A stretch of DNA of 29,911 nt from Microbacteriaceae bacterium (GCA_023254555.1 JALRLI010000004.1:1-29911), one strand, 5' to 3'; positions 15,100 to 23,607 are shown, counted from the stretch's first letter. Notes: generated by a model from the sequence alone, not told the origin. Numbers and translations are program-made.

Positions 15100-16254
15100 G
15101 TGGGTGCAATAAATCTCGGAATGCCGAAGGTGCCAGAAGTTTTGGCACCTCGTCGCAAGTCTCGTCAGATCAGTGTTGGTTCGATCAAAGTCGGCGGCGA
15201 CGCCCCCGTGAGTGTGCAGTCGATGACCACCACTCCCACCACCGATATCAATGCCACTCTGCAGCAGATTGCCGAGCTCACCGCGGCTGGCTGCGACATC
15301 GTGCGTGTCGCCTGCCCGAGCCGTGACGATGCCGAGGCACTGCCAATCATCGCGATGAAGAGCCAAATTCCGGTCATTGCTGATATCCACTTCCAGCCGA
15401 ACTACGTGTTCGCGGCAATTGACGCAGGATGCGCAGCAGTGCGAGTCAACCCCGGCAACATTCGTAAGTTCGATGACCAGGTCGGCGAGATTGCAAAGCG
15501 CGCGAAGGCGGCTGGTGTGAGCATCCGTATTGGTGTGAATGCGGGTTCACTCGACCCACGCCTTCTCGAGAAGTATGGAAAGGCCACACCCGAGGCGTTA
15601 GTTGAGAGTGCTGTTTGGGAAGCCTCGCTCTTTGAGGAACACGATTTTCACGACTTCAAGATTTCGGTAAAGCACAACGACCCGGTTGTCATGGTCAAGG
15701 CCTACCGACTGCTAGCCGAGCGCGGTGACTGGCCGTTGCACCTCGGAGTCACCGAGGCCGGCCCAGCCTTTCAGGGCACCATAAAGTCAGCGACCGCCTT
15801 CGGTATTTTGCTCGGTGAAGGAATTGGAGACACGATTCGTGTGTCACTTTCGGCTCCGCCGGTAGAAGAGGTGAAGGTTGGCCTTCAAATTTTGCAGTCG
15901 CTGAATTTGCGCGAACGCAAACTCGAGATTGTTTCCTGCCCGAGCTGCGGTCGCGCTCAGGTTGATGTCTATACCCTGGCAGAAGAGGTCACCAAGGGTC
16001 TCGAGGGTATGAGCGTTCCGCTTCGCGTAGCCGTGATGGGATGCGTCGTGAACGGGCCCGGCGAAGCGCGTGAGGCTGATCTTGGCGTTGCCAGCGGAAA
16101 CGGCAAAGGACAGATTTTCGTGAAGGGTGAGGTCATCAAGACAGTGCCCGAGTCAGAAATCGTTGCGACGCTGATTGAAGAGGCGAATCGCATAGCCGCC
16201 GAAATGCCTGCCGGCGAATCAGGCGAACCAACGGTCACCGTCGCAGGCAGCTAG
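15100..16254 (+). CDS. ispG: 4-hydroxy-3-methylbut-2-en-1-yl diphosphate synthase (flavodoxin/ferredoxin)
   Basis: This 384-residue iron-sulfur enzyme reduces methyl-erythritol cyclodiphosphate to HMBPP, the sixth of the seven MEP-pathway enzymes. The TIM-barrel half begins with the QSMTTTPTTDINAT segment. The 4Fe-4S ligands are C280 and C283 in SCPSCGRAQVD and C315 in VMGCVVNGPGEA, and E322 completes the cluster site, with the same spacings as in E. coli. GTG 15100 is chosen for its leaderless box. The short stretch MGAINLGMPKVPEVLAPRRK before the conserved core is typical of actinobacterial homologues. The gene is separated from rseP by 88 bp. Confidence 0.97.
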   Translation: MGAINLGMPKVPEVLAPRRKSRQISVGSIKVGGDAPVSVQSMTTTPTTDINATLQQIAELTAAGCDIVRVACPSRDDAEALPIIAMKSQIPVIADIHFQPNYVFAAIDAGCAAVRVNPGNIRKFDDQVGEIAKRAKAAGVSIRIGVNAGSLDPRLLEKYGKATPEALVESAVWEASLFEEHDFHDFKISVKHNDPVVMVKAYRLLAERGDWPLHLGVTEAGPAFQGTIKSATAFGILLGEGIGDTIRVSLSAPPVEEVKVGLQILQSLNLRERKLEIVSCPSCGRAQVDVYTLAEEVTKGLEGMSVPLRVAVMGCVVNGPGEAREADLGVASGNGKGQIFVKGEVIKTVPESEIVATLIEEANRIAAEMPAGESGEPTVTVAGS

Positions 16255-16267
16255 TCGCTTACAGTTA

Positions 16268-16282
16268 GGCGCTGCCAGCGCC
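16268..16282 (+). terminator. Small GC hairpin after ispG
   Basis: GGCGCT-GCC-AGCGCC forms a six-base-pair stem with a three-base loop, 13 nt after the ispG stop. It is extendable by one A-T pair. No U-run follows, so intrinsic termination would be weak. Confidence 0.4.
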
Positions 16283-16322
16283 TGCTGCAGACTCACGCAC
16301 CGTGATGAGCACCCCGGCGCGA

Positions 16323-16328
16323 TACGAT
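16323..16328 (+). promoter_or_regulatory. -10 box for leaderless proS transcript
   Basis: TACGAT has its first T 13 nt before GTG 16336. There is no ribosome-binding site before the GTG. Confidence 0.65.
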
Positions 16329-16335
16329 AGAGGGC

Positions 16336-18102
16336 GTGCTTACACGTCTCAGCAATTACTTTCTTCGCACGCTTCGAGAAGACCCTGCTGACGCTGAAGT
16401 AGCCAGCCACAAACTGCTTGTTCGGGCCGGTTACATTCGACGTCAGGCGCCGGGTGTCTTTGCCTGGCTCCCGCTGGGGCTTCGCGTGAAAGAGCGGCTT
16501 GAGCGCATCATCCGTGAAGAAATGACGGCCGCCGGGGCACATGAGGTCCACTTTCCGGCACTCCTGCCGCGTGAACCATACGAAGAAACCGGTCGCTGGG
16601 ACGAATACGGCGACGCGCTCTTTCGCCTGAAAGACCGCCATGGTGCCGACTACTTGCTGGCCCCCACGCATGAAGAACCGTTCACCCTGATGGTGAAAGA
16701 TCTCTACTCGTCATACAAAGACCTGCCGCTCACGATTTATCAGATTCAGGATAAGTACCGTGATGAGGCTCGGCCGCGTGCCGGACTGCTGCGCGGTCGC
16801 GAGTTCACGATGAAAGACGCCTACTCGTTCGATGCCACTGACGAGGGACTTGCTGCGAGCTATCAGGCTCAACGCGACGCCTACGAGCGCATCTTTACGC
16901 GCCTCGGCCTTGAGTATGTAATCGTCAAAGCTGATGCCGGCGCGATGGGCGGCTCGAGAAGTGAAGAATTCTTGCTGCCCACCCCAATCGGCGAAGATAC
17001 CTTTGTTCGTTCTGCCGGCGGATACGCCGCCAACGTCGAAGCGTACGTCACACCCGCTTCTGCGCCAGTGCTATACGACGACGCGCCCGCAGCCATTGTT
17101 GTAGACACACCAGACACCCCAACAATTGAGACTCTGGTTGCCTCACTGAATGCGAACCACCCGAGAACGGATGGTCGTGACTGGGCAGCCGCCGACACGC
17201 TGAAGAACGTGGTACTGGCTGTTGTGCATCCTGATAAAACTCGCGAGCTGGTGGTGATTGCGATTCCTGGAGATCGCGAGGCTGATGCGAAGCGGCTCGA
17301 AGTTGCGTTTCCTGGATGTGAAGTCGAGCCCGCGAGTGCAGAAGACTTCGCCAAGAACACTGCTCTGGTGAAGGGCTACATCGGACCGTGGTCTGAGACC
17401 GGCGCGGTTTTGGGATCTGACTCACGCTCAGGAATCCGCTTTTTGGTTGATCCCCGAGTGGCGGACGGTACCTCATGGGTCACCGGCGCAAATGTTGAGG
17501 GCAAGCATGTCATTGGTCTTGTGGCTGGACGCGACTTTATCGCGGATGGCAATGCCGATGTGGCTGATGTTCGTGACGGAGACCCCGCACCAGACGGCTC
17601 CGGGCCAATCGAGACCGCTCGTGGCATGGAAATCGGGCATGTTTTTCAGCTCGGTCGCAAGTATGCAGAAGCACTCGGGCTTCAGGTACTCGACGAAAAT
17701 GGCAAGCTTGTCACCGTCACCATGGGCTCGTACGGAATCGGCGTCACCCGCATCTTGGCTGTGCTCGCCGAACTGCACCACGACGAAAAAGGTCTCGCTT
17801 GGCCGGCAGCGATTGCACCGTTTGACGTGCACCTCGTTGCGACGGGTAAAGACGAGGCGATTTTTGAGATCGCAGAGACCGTAGCTGCCGAACTTGAAGA
17901 GTCGGGCTTCGATGTGCTGTTCGACGACCGCCCGAAAGTTTCACCCGGGGTGAAATTTGGCGATGCTGAGCTGATTGGCATTCCACGTGTGGTTGTCATC
18001 GGCCGCGATGCCGTCGATGGATTCGCAGAGGTCTGGGACCGGGCATCCGGCACCCGCGACAAGGTTGCGATTGCCGAGCTCGGCAGCGCACTTTCGCGCT
18101 AA
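16336..18102 (+). CDS. proS: Prolyl-tRNA synthetase, bacterial type with editing domain
   Basis: This 588-residue class II synthetase attaches proline to tRNA-Pro. Motif 1 lies around GLRVKERLERIIREEM (48-63), TXE-loop THEE is at 111-114, motif 2 runs through YRDEARPRAGLLRGREF (141-157), and motif 3 is GSYGIGVTRILAVLAE. Between motifs 2 and 3 sits an insertion of about 180 residues, the INS editing domain that hydrolyses alanyl-tRNA-Pro, including KTRELVVIAIPGDREA. An anticodon-binding domain forms the last 100 residues. The length matches E. coli-type ProS. GTG 16336 is followed at once by the canonical LTRLSNYFLRTLREDPADAE and preceded by a leaderless box. Confidence 0.97.
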   Translation: MLTRLSNYFLRTLREDPADAEVASHKLLVRAGYIRRQAPGVFAWLPLGLRVKERLERIIREEMTAAGAHEVHFPALLPREPYEETGRWDEYGDALFRLKDRHGADYLLAPTHEEPFTLMVKDLYSSYKDLPLTIYQIQDKYRDEARPRAGLLRGREFTMKDAYSFDATDEGLAASYQAQRDAYERIFTRLGLEYVIVKADAGAMGGSRSEEFLLPTPIGEDTFVRSAGGYAANVEAYVTPASAPVLYDDAPAAIVVDTPDTPTIETLVASLNANHPRTDGRDWAAADTLKNVVLAVVHPDKTRELVVIAIPGDREADAKRLEVAFPGCEVEPASAEDFAKNTALVKGYIGPWSETGAVLGSDSRSGIRFLVDPRVADGTSWVTGANVEGKHVIGLVAGRDFIADGNADVADVRDGDPAPDGSGPIETARGMEIGHVFQLGRKYAEALGLQVLDENGKLVTVTMGSYGIGVTRILAVLAELHHDEKGLAWPAAIAPFDVHLVATGKDEAIFEIAETVAAELEESGFDVLFDDRPKVSPGVKFGDAELIGIPRVVVIGRDAVDGFAEVWDRASGTRDKVAIAELGSALSR

Positions 18103-18140
18103 AACTCTTTCGGGTAGCCTTGTGGTTCACGGCGAGCCGC

Positions 18141-18166
18141 ATTCAGCGCGCTGCCGTCAGCTGAAT
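18141..18166 (+). promoter_or_regulatory. Hairpin in the proS-nusA gap
   Basis: ATTCAGC (18141-18147) pairs with GCTGAAT (18160-18166). An alternative internal palindrome, CAGCGCGCTG (18144-18153), overlaps the left arm, so the two folds exclude each other. The structure lies 34 nt before the nusA start and could be an attenuator or a remnant terminator for proS. There is no U-run. Confidence 0.35.
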
Positions 18167-18200
18167 AACTAAATGAATATCAACTCAATAGGAGGCCGTA

Positions 18201-19202
18201 ATGGACATTGACCTCAGCATTCTGCGCACGATGGAGCGCGAAAAAGAGATTCCGTTCGAAGAACTCGCCGCGATTATCGAGCAAGCCGTGCATACCGCCT
18301 ACCTGAAACACACGAATCAGCATGAGTCGCACAAGCCTGGCGATCACCCCGTGGTGCGCGTTGAGCTTGATCGCAAAACCGGCCACATCACGCTCTACAT
18401 TCCTGAATATGACGAAGAAGGCAACCTTCTCGGTGAATCGGTTGAAGAAAAAACCGAAGAGTTTGGACGCATCGCGGCGAGTGCGGCAAAGCAGGTCATC
18501 AATCAGCGCCTTCGAGACATTCAAGACGACGCGGTACTTGGTGAATTCCGCGGCAAAGAAGGCGACATCGTTTCCGGCATCGTGCAGCAGGGTCCAAACC
18601 CGCGCATGGTGCACGTTGATTTAGGGGCTGTAGAGGCGATTTTGCCTCCTGAGGAGCAGGTTCCCGGTGAAGACTACGCACATGGATCGCGCATCCGTGT
18701 CTATGTCACCAATGTTTCTCGCGGCCTGAAGGGCCCACACGTCGTGGTTTCGCGCACCCATCCGGGCCTCGTTCGTAAGCTCTTTGCGCTCGAGGTTCCT
18801 GAAATTGCGAGCGGCGTCGTTGAGATCGTTTCGATTGCCCGTGAGGCCGGTCATCGCACAAAGATTGCCGTCAAAGCGAATGATCCTGCCATCAACGCCA
18901 AGGGCACCTGCATTGGCGAGCTTGGGCGCCGGGTTCGTGCGGTGAGCGCAGAGTTGAACGAAGAGAAGATTGACATCGTTGACTACTCGCCAGACCTGCC
19001 CACCTTTGTGGCCAGCGCACTGTCGCCCGCTCGCGTCTCGAGCGCGTTCACGCTCGATGCTGAGCAGAAGCAGGTTCGCGCACTCGTGCCCGACTTTCAG
19101 CTATCGCTCGCGATTGGCAAAGAGGGCCAGAATGCCAGACTCGCTGCCAAGCTCACCGGAGCAAAGATCGATATCCAGCCTGACTCAGTGATGGATGCCT
19201 AA
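18201..19202 (+). CDS. nusA: Transcription termination/antitermination factor NusA
   Basis: This 333-residue protein binds RNA polymerase and nascent RNA to modulate pausing, termination and antitermination. The N-terminal polymerase-binding domain spans about 1-105. An S1 domain follows (GDIVSGIVQQG...GLKGPHVVVSRTHP, about 115-185), then two KH domains (IGELGRRVRAVSAEL and LAIGKEGQNARLAAKLTGAK). There is no acidic C-terminal repeat region, as usual outside proteobacteria. A perfect AGGAGG (18190-18195) lies five bases before ATG 18201, so this is a leadered message. rimP, commonly the gene before nusA, is not here. Confidence 0.97.
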   Translation: MDIDLSILRTMEREKEIPFEELAAIIEQAVHTAYLKHTNQHESHKPGDHPVVRVELDRKTGHITLYIPEYDEEGNLLGESVEEKTEEFGRIAASAAKQVINQRLRDIQDDAVLGEFRGKEGDIVSGIVQQGPNPRMVHVDLGAVEAILPPEEQVPGEDYAHGSRIRVYVTNVSRGLKGPHVVVSRTHPGLVRKLFALEVPEIASGVVEIVSIAREAGHRTKIAVKANDPAINAKGTCIGELGRRVRAVSAELNEEKIDIVDYSPDLPTFVASALSPARVSSAFTLDAEQKQVRALVPDFQLSLAIGKEGQNARLAAKLTGAKIDIQPDSVMDA

Positions 19203-19230
19203 GTAATTCAGCACCCTAAGAGCTGGTACG

Positions 19231-19488
19231 ATGGAAGCAATCCGAACGTGTATTGGATGCAGGGCTCAAGCCCCGCGTGCCGAACTCATCCGCCTCGTGC
19301 GAGTCGAAAACCGAGTTGAAATTGACTCGAGTAAGACTTTGCCAGGGAGGGGAGCTTGGTTACACGCATCGCAAACGTGTTTAGACAAAGCAGTGAATCG
19401 CCGAGCAATCGGGCGAGCACTGCGGGTTTCGAAAGAAATCGAAACCTCAAAATTGAGAGAACAGGCTGATTGGCTGATGGACAAATAA
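19231..19488 (+). CDS. ylxR: YlxR family RNA-binding/regulatory protein (DUF448)
   Basis: This 85-residue protein belongs to the small YlxR family found between nusA and infB in many Gram-positive genomes. The family signature RTCIGCR (residues 5-11), with C7 and C10, is followed by LIRLVR, PGRGAWLHAS and a third cysteine in TCLDKAVNRRAIGRAL. Members bind RNA or nucleoid DNA, and in some species RNase P RNA; the molecular role here is uncertain. ATG 19231 starts 28 bases after nusA with only a weak purine stretch upstream, so it is probably translated from the nusA transcript. Confidence 0.9.
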   Translation: MEAIRTCIGCRAQAPRAELIRLVRVENRVEIDSSKTLPGRGAWLHASQTCLDKAVNRRAIGRALRVSKEIETSKLREQADWLMDK

Positions 19489-19531
19489 TGAGCGGCTCGA
19501 AATGAGACCCGTCCGCAACTAAAGGTTCTCG

Positions 19532-19560
19532 CCTGTCTGGGTGAGAATCCAAGACAGGAG
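19532..19560 (+). promoter_or_regulatory. Hairpin covering the infB ribosome-binding site
   Basis: CCTGTCT (19532-19538) is complementary to AGACAGG (19552-19558), and the right arm contains the first three bases of the infB ribosome-binding site AGGAG (19556-19560). A competing pair, TTCTC (19526-19530) with GAGAA (19543-19547), would disrupt this fold and free the site. The arrangement looks like a translational switch, but the stem is only seven base pairs. Confidence 0.4.
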
Positions 19561-19564
19561 AAAT

Positions 19565-22201
19565 GTGGCTAACCCACGCGTACACGAAGTCGCTGCTGAG
19601 TTCGGCATCGACAGCAAGATAGCTCTTGCGAAACTCGAAGAAATTGGCGAGTTCGTCAAGGCTGCTTCATCTAGCATTGCCCCGCCCGTAGCGAGAAAGC
19701 TGCGAGCGGCACTTGAGGCTGACGGGCACAAGCCGGCGGCTGCCGAAGAAAAAGCGCCTGCAAAGGCACCAGCAAAAGCCCCGGCTCAACCGGCTGCCAA
19801 GGCTGCGCCCGCCGAAGAAAAAGCAGCACCCGCTGCTCCCGCGCCAACCGCAGACACAACACCAGAGGCGCCAGCCGCTCCAGCAGCCGAAGATGCGCCC
19901 GCAAAACCAGCCGCTGAGAAAAAGCCAGCGCCAGGTGGTATCCCGCGCCCAGGCAACAATCCATTCGCATCAGCACAGGGCATGGGCCGGCCAACACCAG
20001 GCGGCATCCCTCGCCCACCGCGTAATGACGGCCAAGGATTCCGTCCCGGCGCTCCTCGCCCAGCCGGCGCAGGGGCTCCAGGGCGTGGTGGCCCAGGTGG
20101 TCGCCCAGGATTTGGCGGACAGGGTGCACAGGGTCGCCCAGGATTCGGTGGCCCAGGTGGTCGTCCAGCTGGCGCACCAGGTGCAGGTCCGGGCGGTTTT
20201 GGCGGCGGCCCGGGTGGCCCAGGCGGACGCCCAGGTGGTGGCGGACGCGGACGCGGCCCAGGTGGCGGCACTGCCGGAGCGTTCGGTAAGGGAGGCTCAA
20301 AGAGCAAGGCACGTAAGTCGAAGCGGGCGAAGCGCGCAGAGTTCGAGTTGCGCGAAGCGCCATCGCTTGGTGGTGTAACTGTTCCTCGCGGTGACGGCAG
20401 CACGATTATCCGTCTTCGCCGTGGTGCCTCGATTTCAGACTTTGCAGACAAGATTGATGCCAGTGCAGCAAACCTGGTAACAGTGCTCTTCCACTTAGGT
20501 GAAATGGCCACTGCAACCGAGTCGCTCGACGAGGCTACCTTCGAAATTCTCGGCGACGAGCTTGGCTACAAGATTCAAATGGTTTCGCCAGAAGACGAGG
20601 ATCGCGAGCTGCTCGAAGGCTTCGACATCAATCTCGAGGGTGAACTCGAAGACGAAGACGAGGCGCTGCTCGAAGCACGTCCGCCAGTGGTCACCGTGAT
20701 GGGTCACGTTGACCACGGTAAAACCCGACTGCTCGACGCGATTCGTAACGCAGACGTCATCTCGCATGAGCACGGCGGCATTACCCAGCACATTGGTGCC
20801 TACCAGGTACACGCGATGCACGATGGTATTGAGCGTGCGATTACCTTCATCGATACCCCGGGTCACGAAGCGTTTACTGCGATGCGTGCCCGTGGTGCTC
20901 AGGTCACCGACATTGCGATTCTGGTGGTTGCTGCAGACGACGGCATCATGCCGCAGACGATTGAAGCGCTGAACCACGCACAGGCTGCTGGTGTGCCAAT
21001 CGTGGTCGCCGTGAACAAGATCGACAAAGAAGATGCGAATCCTGCCAAGGTTCGTCAGCAGCTCACTGAGTACAACCTCGTTGCTGAAGAGTACGGCGGA
21101 GACGTGATGTTCGTTGACGTGTCAGCGAAGAGCAACATCGGTATCACAGAGCTGCTTGACGCAGTGCTGCTTACAGCAGACGCGGGCCTCGACCTGCGCG
21201 CGAATCCTAATAAGGATGCTCGTGGCGTTGCCATCGAAGCGCACCTCGACAAGGGTCGTGGTTCAGTTGCAACCGTGCTGATTCAGTCAGGAACGCTTCG
21301 CGTCGGAGACGCAATCGTTGCGGGTACCGCCTACGGTCGTGTTCGCGCCATGCTCGATGAGAACGGCGATGTCGTTGAGGCAGCGGGTCCTTCGCGTCCG
21401 GTTCAGGTGCAGGGTCTGAGCTCGGTTCCACGCGCTGGTGATACCTTCATCGTGACCGATGAAGATCGCACTGCACGCCAGATCGCTGAGAAGCGTGAGG
21501 CTGTTGAGCGTAACGCGATGCTCGCGAAGGCTCGCAAGCGCATCAGCCTCGAAGAGTTCACCAAGGCTCTCGAAGAGGGCAAGGTTGAATCGCTCAACCT
21601 CATCATCAAGGGTGACGTATCTGGTGCTGTTGAGGCACTCGAAGAGTCGCTGCTCAAGATCGAGGTTGACGAGTCGGTACAGCTGCGCATTATTCACCGT
21701 GGTGTTGGTGCGATTACTGAAAGCGATGTCAACCTGGCGACAATCGACAACGCGATTATCATCGGCTTCAACGTACGTCCAGATACCAAGGCACGCGAGC
21801 GAGCTGCGCGCGAGGGCGTCGATATTCGCTTCTACTCGGTTATATACAACGCTCTCGACGACATCGAACAGTCGCTCAAGGGCATGCTCAAACCAGAGTA
21901 CGAAGAGGTTCAGTCGGGTGTGGCCGAGATTCGCGAGGTGTTCCGCTCGTCGAAGTTTGGCAACATCGCCGGTGTTATCGTTCGCTCGGGCACCATCACG
22001 AGAAACGCAAAAGCTCGCGTTATTCGCGACGGTGTTGTGCTCGCAGATGGCCTCGCAATCGAGTCGCTGCGTCGCTTCAAGGATGACGTCACCGAGGTTA
22101 AGACCGACTTCGAGTGTGGTATTGGCCTCGGCAAATACAACGACATTCAGGTTGGCGACGAGATCGAAACCACTGAGCTCGTCGAGAAGCCACGCGACTA
22201 A
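19565..22201 (+). CDS. infB: Translation initiation factor IF-2
   Basis: This 878-residue GTPase brings initiator fMet-tRNA to the ribosome. The N-terminal IF2_N motif (NPRVHEVAAEFGIDSKIALA) is followed by a long Ala/Pro-rich then Gly/Pro/Arg-rich linker (about 55-245), a basic patch (KSKARKSKRAKR), and the G domain. The G1 loop GHVDHGKT is at 380-387, then DTPGHEAF and NKIDK, followed by the beta-barrel and C-terminal fMet-tRNA-binding domain. GTG 19565 is chosen because AGGAG (19556-19560) precedes it and homologues begin at the same point. An upstream in-frame GTG at 19541 would add eight non-conserved residues. The stop shares one base with the rbfA start. Confidence 0.97.
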   Translation: MANPRVHEVAAEFGIDSKIALAKLEEIGEFVKAASSSIAPPVARKLRAALEADGHKPAAAEEKAPAKAPAKAPAQPAAKAAPAEEKAAPAAPAPTADTTPEAPAAPAAEDAPAKPAAEKKPAPGGIPRPGNNPFASAQGMGRPTPGGIPRPPRNDGQGFRPGAPRPAGAGAPGRGGPGGRPGFGGQGAQGRPGFGGPGGRPAGAPGAGPGGFGGGPGGPGGRPGGGGRGRGPGGGTAGAFGKGGSKSKARKSKRAKRAEFELREAPSLGGVTVPRGDGSTIIRLRRGASISDFADKIDASAANLVTVLFHLGEMATATESLDEATFEILGDELGYKIQMVSPEDEDRELLEGFDINLEGELEDEDEALLEARPPVVTVMGHVDHGKTRLLDAIRNADVISHEHGGITQHIGAYQVHAMHDGIERAITFIDTPGHEAFTAMRARGAQVTDIAILVVAADDGIMPQTIEALNHAQAAGVPIVVAVNKIDKEDANPAKVRQQLTEYNLVAEEYGGDVMFVDVSAKSNIGITELLDAVLLTADAGLDLRANPNKDARGVAIEAHLDKGRGSVATVLIQSGTLRVGDAIVAGTAYGRVRAMLDENGDVVEAAGPSRPVQVQGLSSVPRAGDTFIVTDEDRTARQIAEKREAVERNAMLAKARKRISLEEFTKALEEGKVESLNLIIKGDVSGAVEALEESLLKIEVDESVQLRIIHRGVGAITESDVNLATIDNAIIIGFNVRPDTKARERAAREGVDIRFYSVIYNALDDIEQSLKGMLKPEYEEVQSGVAEIREVFRSSKFGNIAGVIVRSGTITRNAKARVIRDGVVLADGLAIESLRRFKDDVTEVKTDFECGIGLGKYNDIQVGDEIETTELVEKPRD
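20080..20280 (+). repeat. Gly/Pro/Arg-rich repeat tract within infB
   Basis: The DNA repeats variants of GGCCCAGGTGGTCGCCCAGG, encoding PGGRPG-type units between the Ala/Pro-rich linker and the basic patch of IF-2. The tract is likely length-variable between strains through slippage or recombination. It also creates a long proline-rich open frame on the opposite strand, which is a by-product. Confidence 0.8.
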
Positions 22202-22638
22202 TGACGAGTCCACGCGCGGGCAAAATTGCTGAGAGAATTCAGCAGATTATTGCCACTCGGTTAGAAAAAGGTTTGGGTGACCCCCGCCTCGGTTTTGTAA
22301 CGATTACCGATGTGCGGGTCACCGGAGACCTGCAGCACGCCGACGTGTTCTACACGGTGTACGGCACTGACGAAGAGCGCGCCGACAGCGCTGCCGCCTT
22401 GAAAGCGGCCACCGGTATGTTGCGCAGCGAGGTGGGTAAGCACCTCAAGATTCGCCTGACGCCTTCGCTTGAGTTTCACGCGGATGCAATTCCCGAAAAC
22501 GCTCAGCACATCGATGAGCTGTTGCGCGAAGCGCAGACACGGGATGCCGAAGCGAAAGCTCTGGCTGAGGGTGCATCGTTCGCAGGTGAGGCCGACCCGT
22601 ACGTGAAGCCACGTGAGGCCGACGAAGACGAAGACTAG
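22201..22638 (+). CDS. rbfA: Ribosome-binding factor A
   Basis: This 145-residue protein is a KH-like cold-adaptation factor that binds the 30S subunit near 16S helix 1 and helps late maturation. RAGKIAERIQQIIATRLEKG at the N-terminus, then DPRLGFVTITDVRVTGDLQHADVFYTVYG and LRSEVGKHLKIRLTPSLEFH, are the family core. The tail of about 30 residues is acidic (READEDED). ATG 22201 overlaps the infB stop by one base (TAATG), implying coupled translation. It is convergent with mutY, with 18 bases between stops. Confidence 0.95.
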   Translation: MTSPRAGKIAERIQQIIATRLEKGLGDPRLGFVTITDVRVTGDLQHADVFYTVYGTDEERADSAAALKAATGMLRSEVGKHLKIRLTPSLEFHADAIPENAQHIDELLREAQTRDAEAKALAEGASFAGEADPYVKPREADEDED

Positions 22639-22656
22639 CGCGACAAAGTTGCTCAT

Positions 22657-23556
22657 TTAGAGAGGCAAACGCCACTCATCGGCATGTGTCTTCACGATGA
22701 GCCCGTCGCGCTCGAGTGACAGCAGTGCTCGTTCAGCCTGCGCCGGCTCCGCGATAAGGGAGCAGAGCTGTGCGGTGCTGGCTCCGCCTCGCTCACGAAG
22801 CAGAGCCAACATCATGCCGCGGGCTTGACGATCACTGCCCTCAAAACTCTTCTGCTTCGGCCGAGCCTTCGCTGCGTTCTCCGGGAAGCCTGCCGCTGCC
22901 CACGCACAAAGGTCAGCAATCGGGCAAGAATCGCACAGCGGCTTGTTCGCTGTGCACACGATTGCACCAAGCTCCATCATGCCGGCGTTGAACTGCACGG
23001 ATTCGTGCAGATCAAGCGGCAGTAGGGTATCCATCTCGGTAAGATCGCGAACCGTGTTCGGCGCAGCGGCGGCGCTGAGGCCAGTGATGGCGCGAGCGAG
23101 AACACGACGGGTGTTCGTGTCAACCACTGGGTGACGCAATCCGTACGCGAAGACTGCGATAGCACGAGCGGTGTAGTCACCCACTCCGGTGAGTGTGAGC
23201 AGATGTTCAACGTCGTGGGGCACCTCACCGCCAAAACGCTCAGTGATTTCAACCGCAGCCCGGTGCAACCACAGTGCCCGGCGGGGATAGCCGAGCCGAT
23301 CCCACATTCGAATTGCCTCGGCGGGGGAGTCTGCGGCGAGATCGGCCGGAGTTGGCCAACGCTGAAGCCACTCCTGCAGTTTTGGCACGACGCGGTCGAC
23401 CTGTGTTTGCTGCAGCATGAATTCGGCAACGAGCTGACCCCAGGGCGTGAACCCCTCACGACGCCACGGTAGGTCACGCTGGTTGGATGCGTACCATTCC
23501 ACGATTCGGTTTGCGAGCTGATGCGCATCCACTCGGCTTATTGCAGAATCTGGCAC
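22657..23556 (-). CDS. mutY: Adenine DNA glycosylase (MutY)
   Basis: This 299-residue helix-hairpin-helix glycosylase removes adenine mispaired with 8-oxoguanine. The catalytic glutamate E45 is in AEFMLQQTQVDRV, the hairpin is LTGVGDYTARA (122-132), and the catalytic aspartate D146 is in HPVVDTNTRRVLAR. The 4Fe-4S cluster cysteines C201, C208, C211 and C217 keep the C-X6-C-X2-C-X5-C spacing. The C-terminal NUDIX-like domain that reads 8-oxoguanine in E. coli MutY is replaced by about 80 residues ending in a winged-helix-like segment. A GTG at 23562 is possible, but the second GTG at 23556 lies 12 nt after the first T of TAGACT, matching the other leaderless genes. Confidence 0.92.
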   Translation of the reverse strand: MPDSAISRVDAHQLANRIVEWYASNQRDLPWRREGFTPWGQLVAEFMLQQTQVDRVVPKLQEWLQRWPTPADLAADSPAEAIRMWDRLGYPRRALWLHRAAVEITERFGGEVPHDVEHLLTLTGVGDYTARAIAVFAYGLRHPVVDTNTRRVLARAITGLSAAAAPNTVRDLTEMDTLLPLDLHESVQFNAGMMELGAIVCTANKPLCDSCPIADLCAWAAAGFPENAAKARPKQKSFEGSDRQARGMMLALLRERGGASTAQLCSLIAEPAQAERALLSLERDGLIVKTHADEWRLPL

Positions 23557-23562
23557 AGCCAC

Positions 23563-23568
23563 AGTCTA
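23563..23568 (-). promoter_or_regulatory. -10 box for leaderless mutY transcript
   Basis: TAGACT on the minus strand, with its first T 12 nt before GTG 23556. It abuts the alternative GTG at 23562, making that start unlikely. It faces the truB promoter. Confidence 0.55.
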
Positions 23569-23601
23569 GAGGCGCGCACTACGCTTCAACCAAAGCTCGC
23601 G

Positions 23602-23607
23602 TAGGCT
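23602..23607 (+). promoter_or_regulatory. -10 box for leaderless truB transcript
   Basis: TAGGCT has its first T 12 nt before ATG 23614. There is no ribosome-binding site. Confidence 0.6.

Noticed and set aside
16261..16290. Short GC palindromes as a dispersed repeat family
   Set aside because: Only one copy was noticed, next to a stop codon; a weak terminator explains it.
19786..20511. Proline-rich 241-codon minus-strand frame
   Set aside because: It is the complement of the Gly/Pro/Arg repeat in infB and has no start context or family.
21287..22213. 308-codon minus-strand frame
   Set aside because: It is antisense to the conserved IF-2 C-terminal domains; codon bias follows infB.
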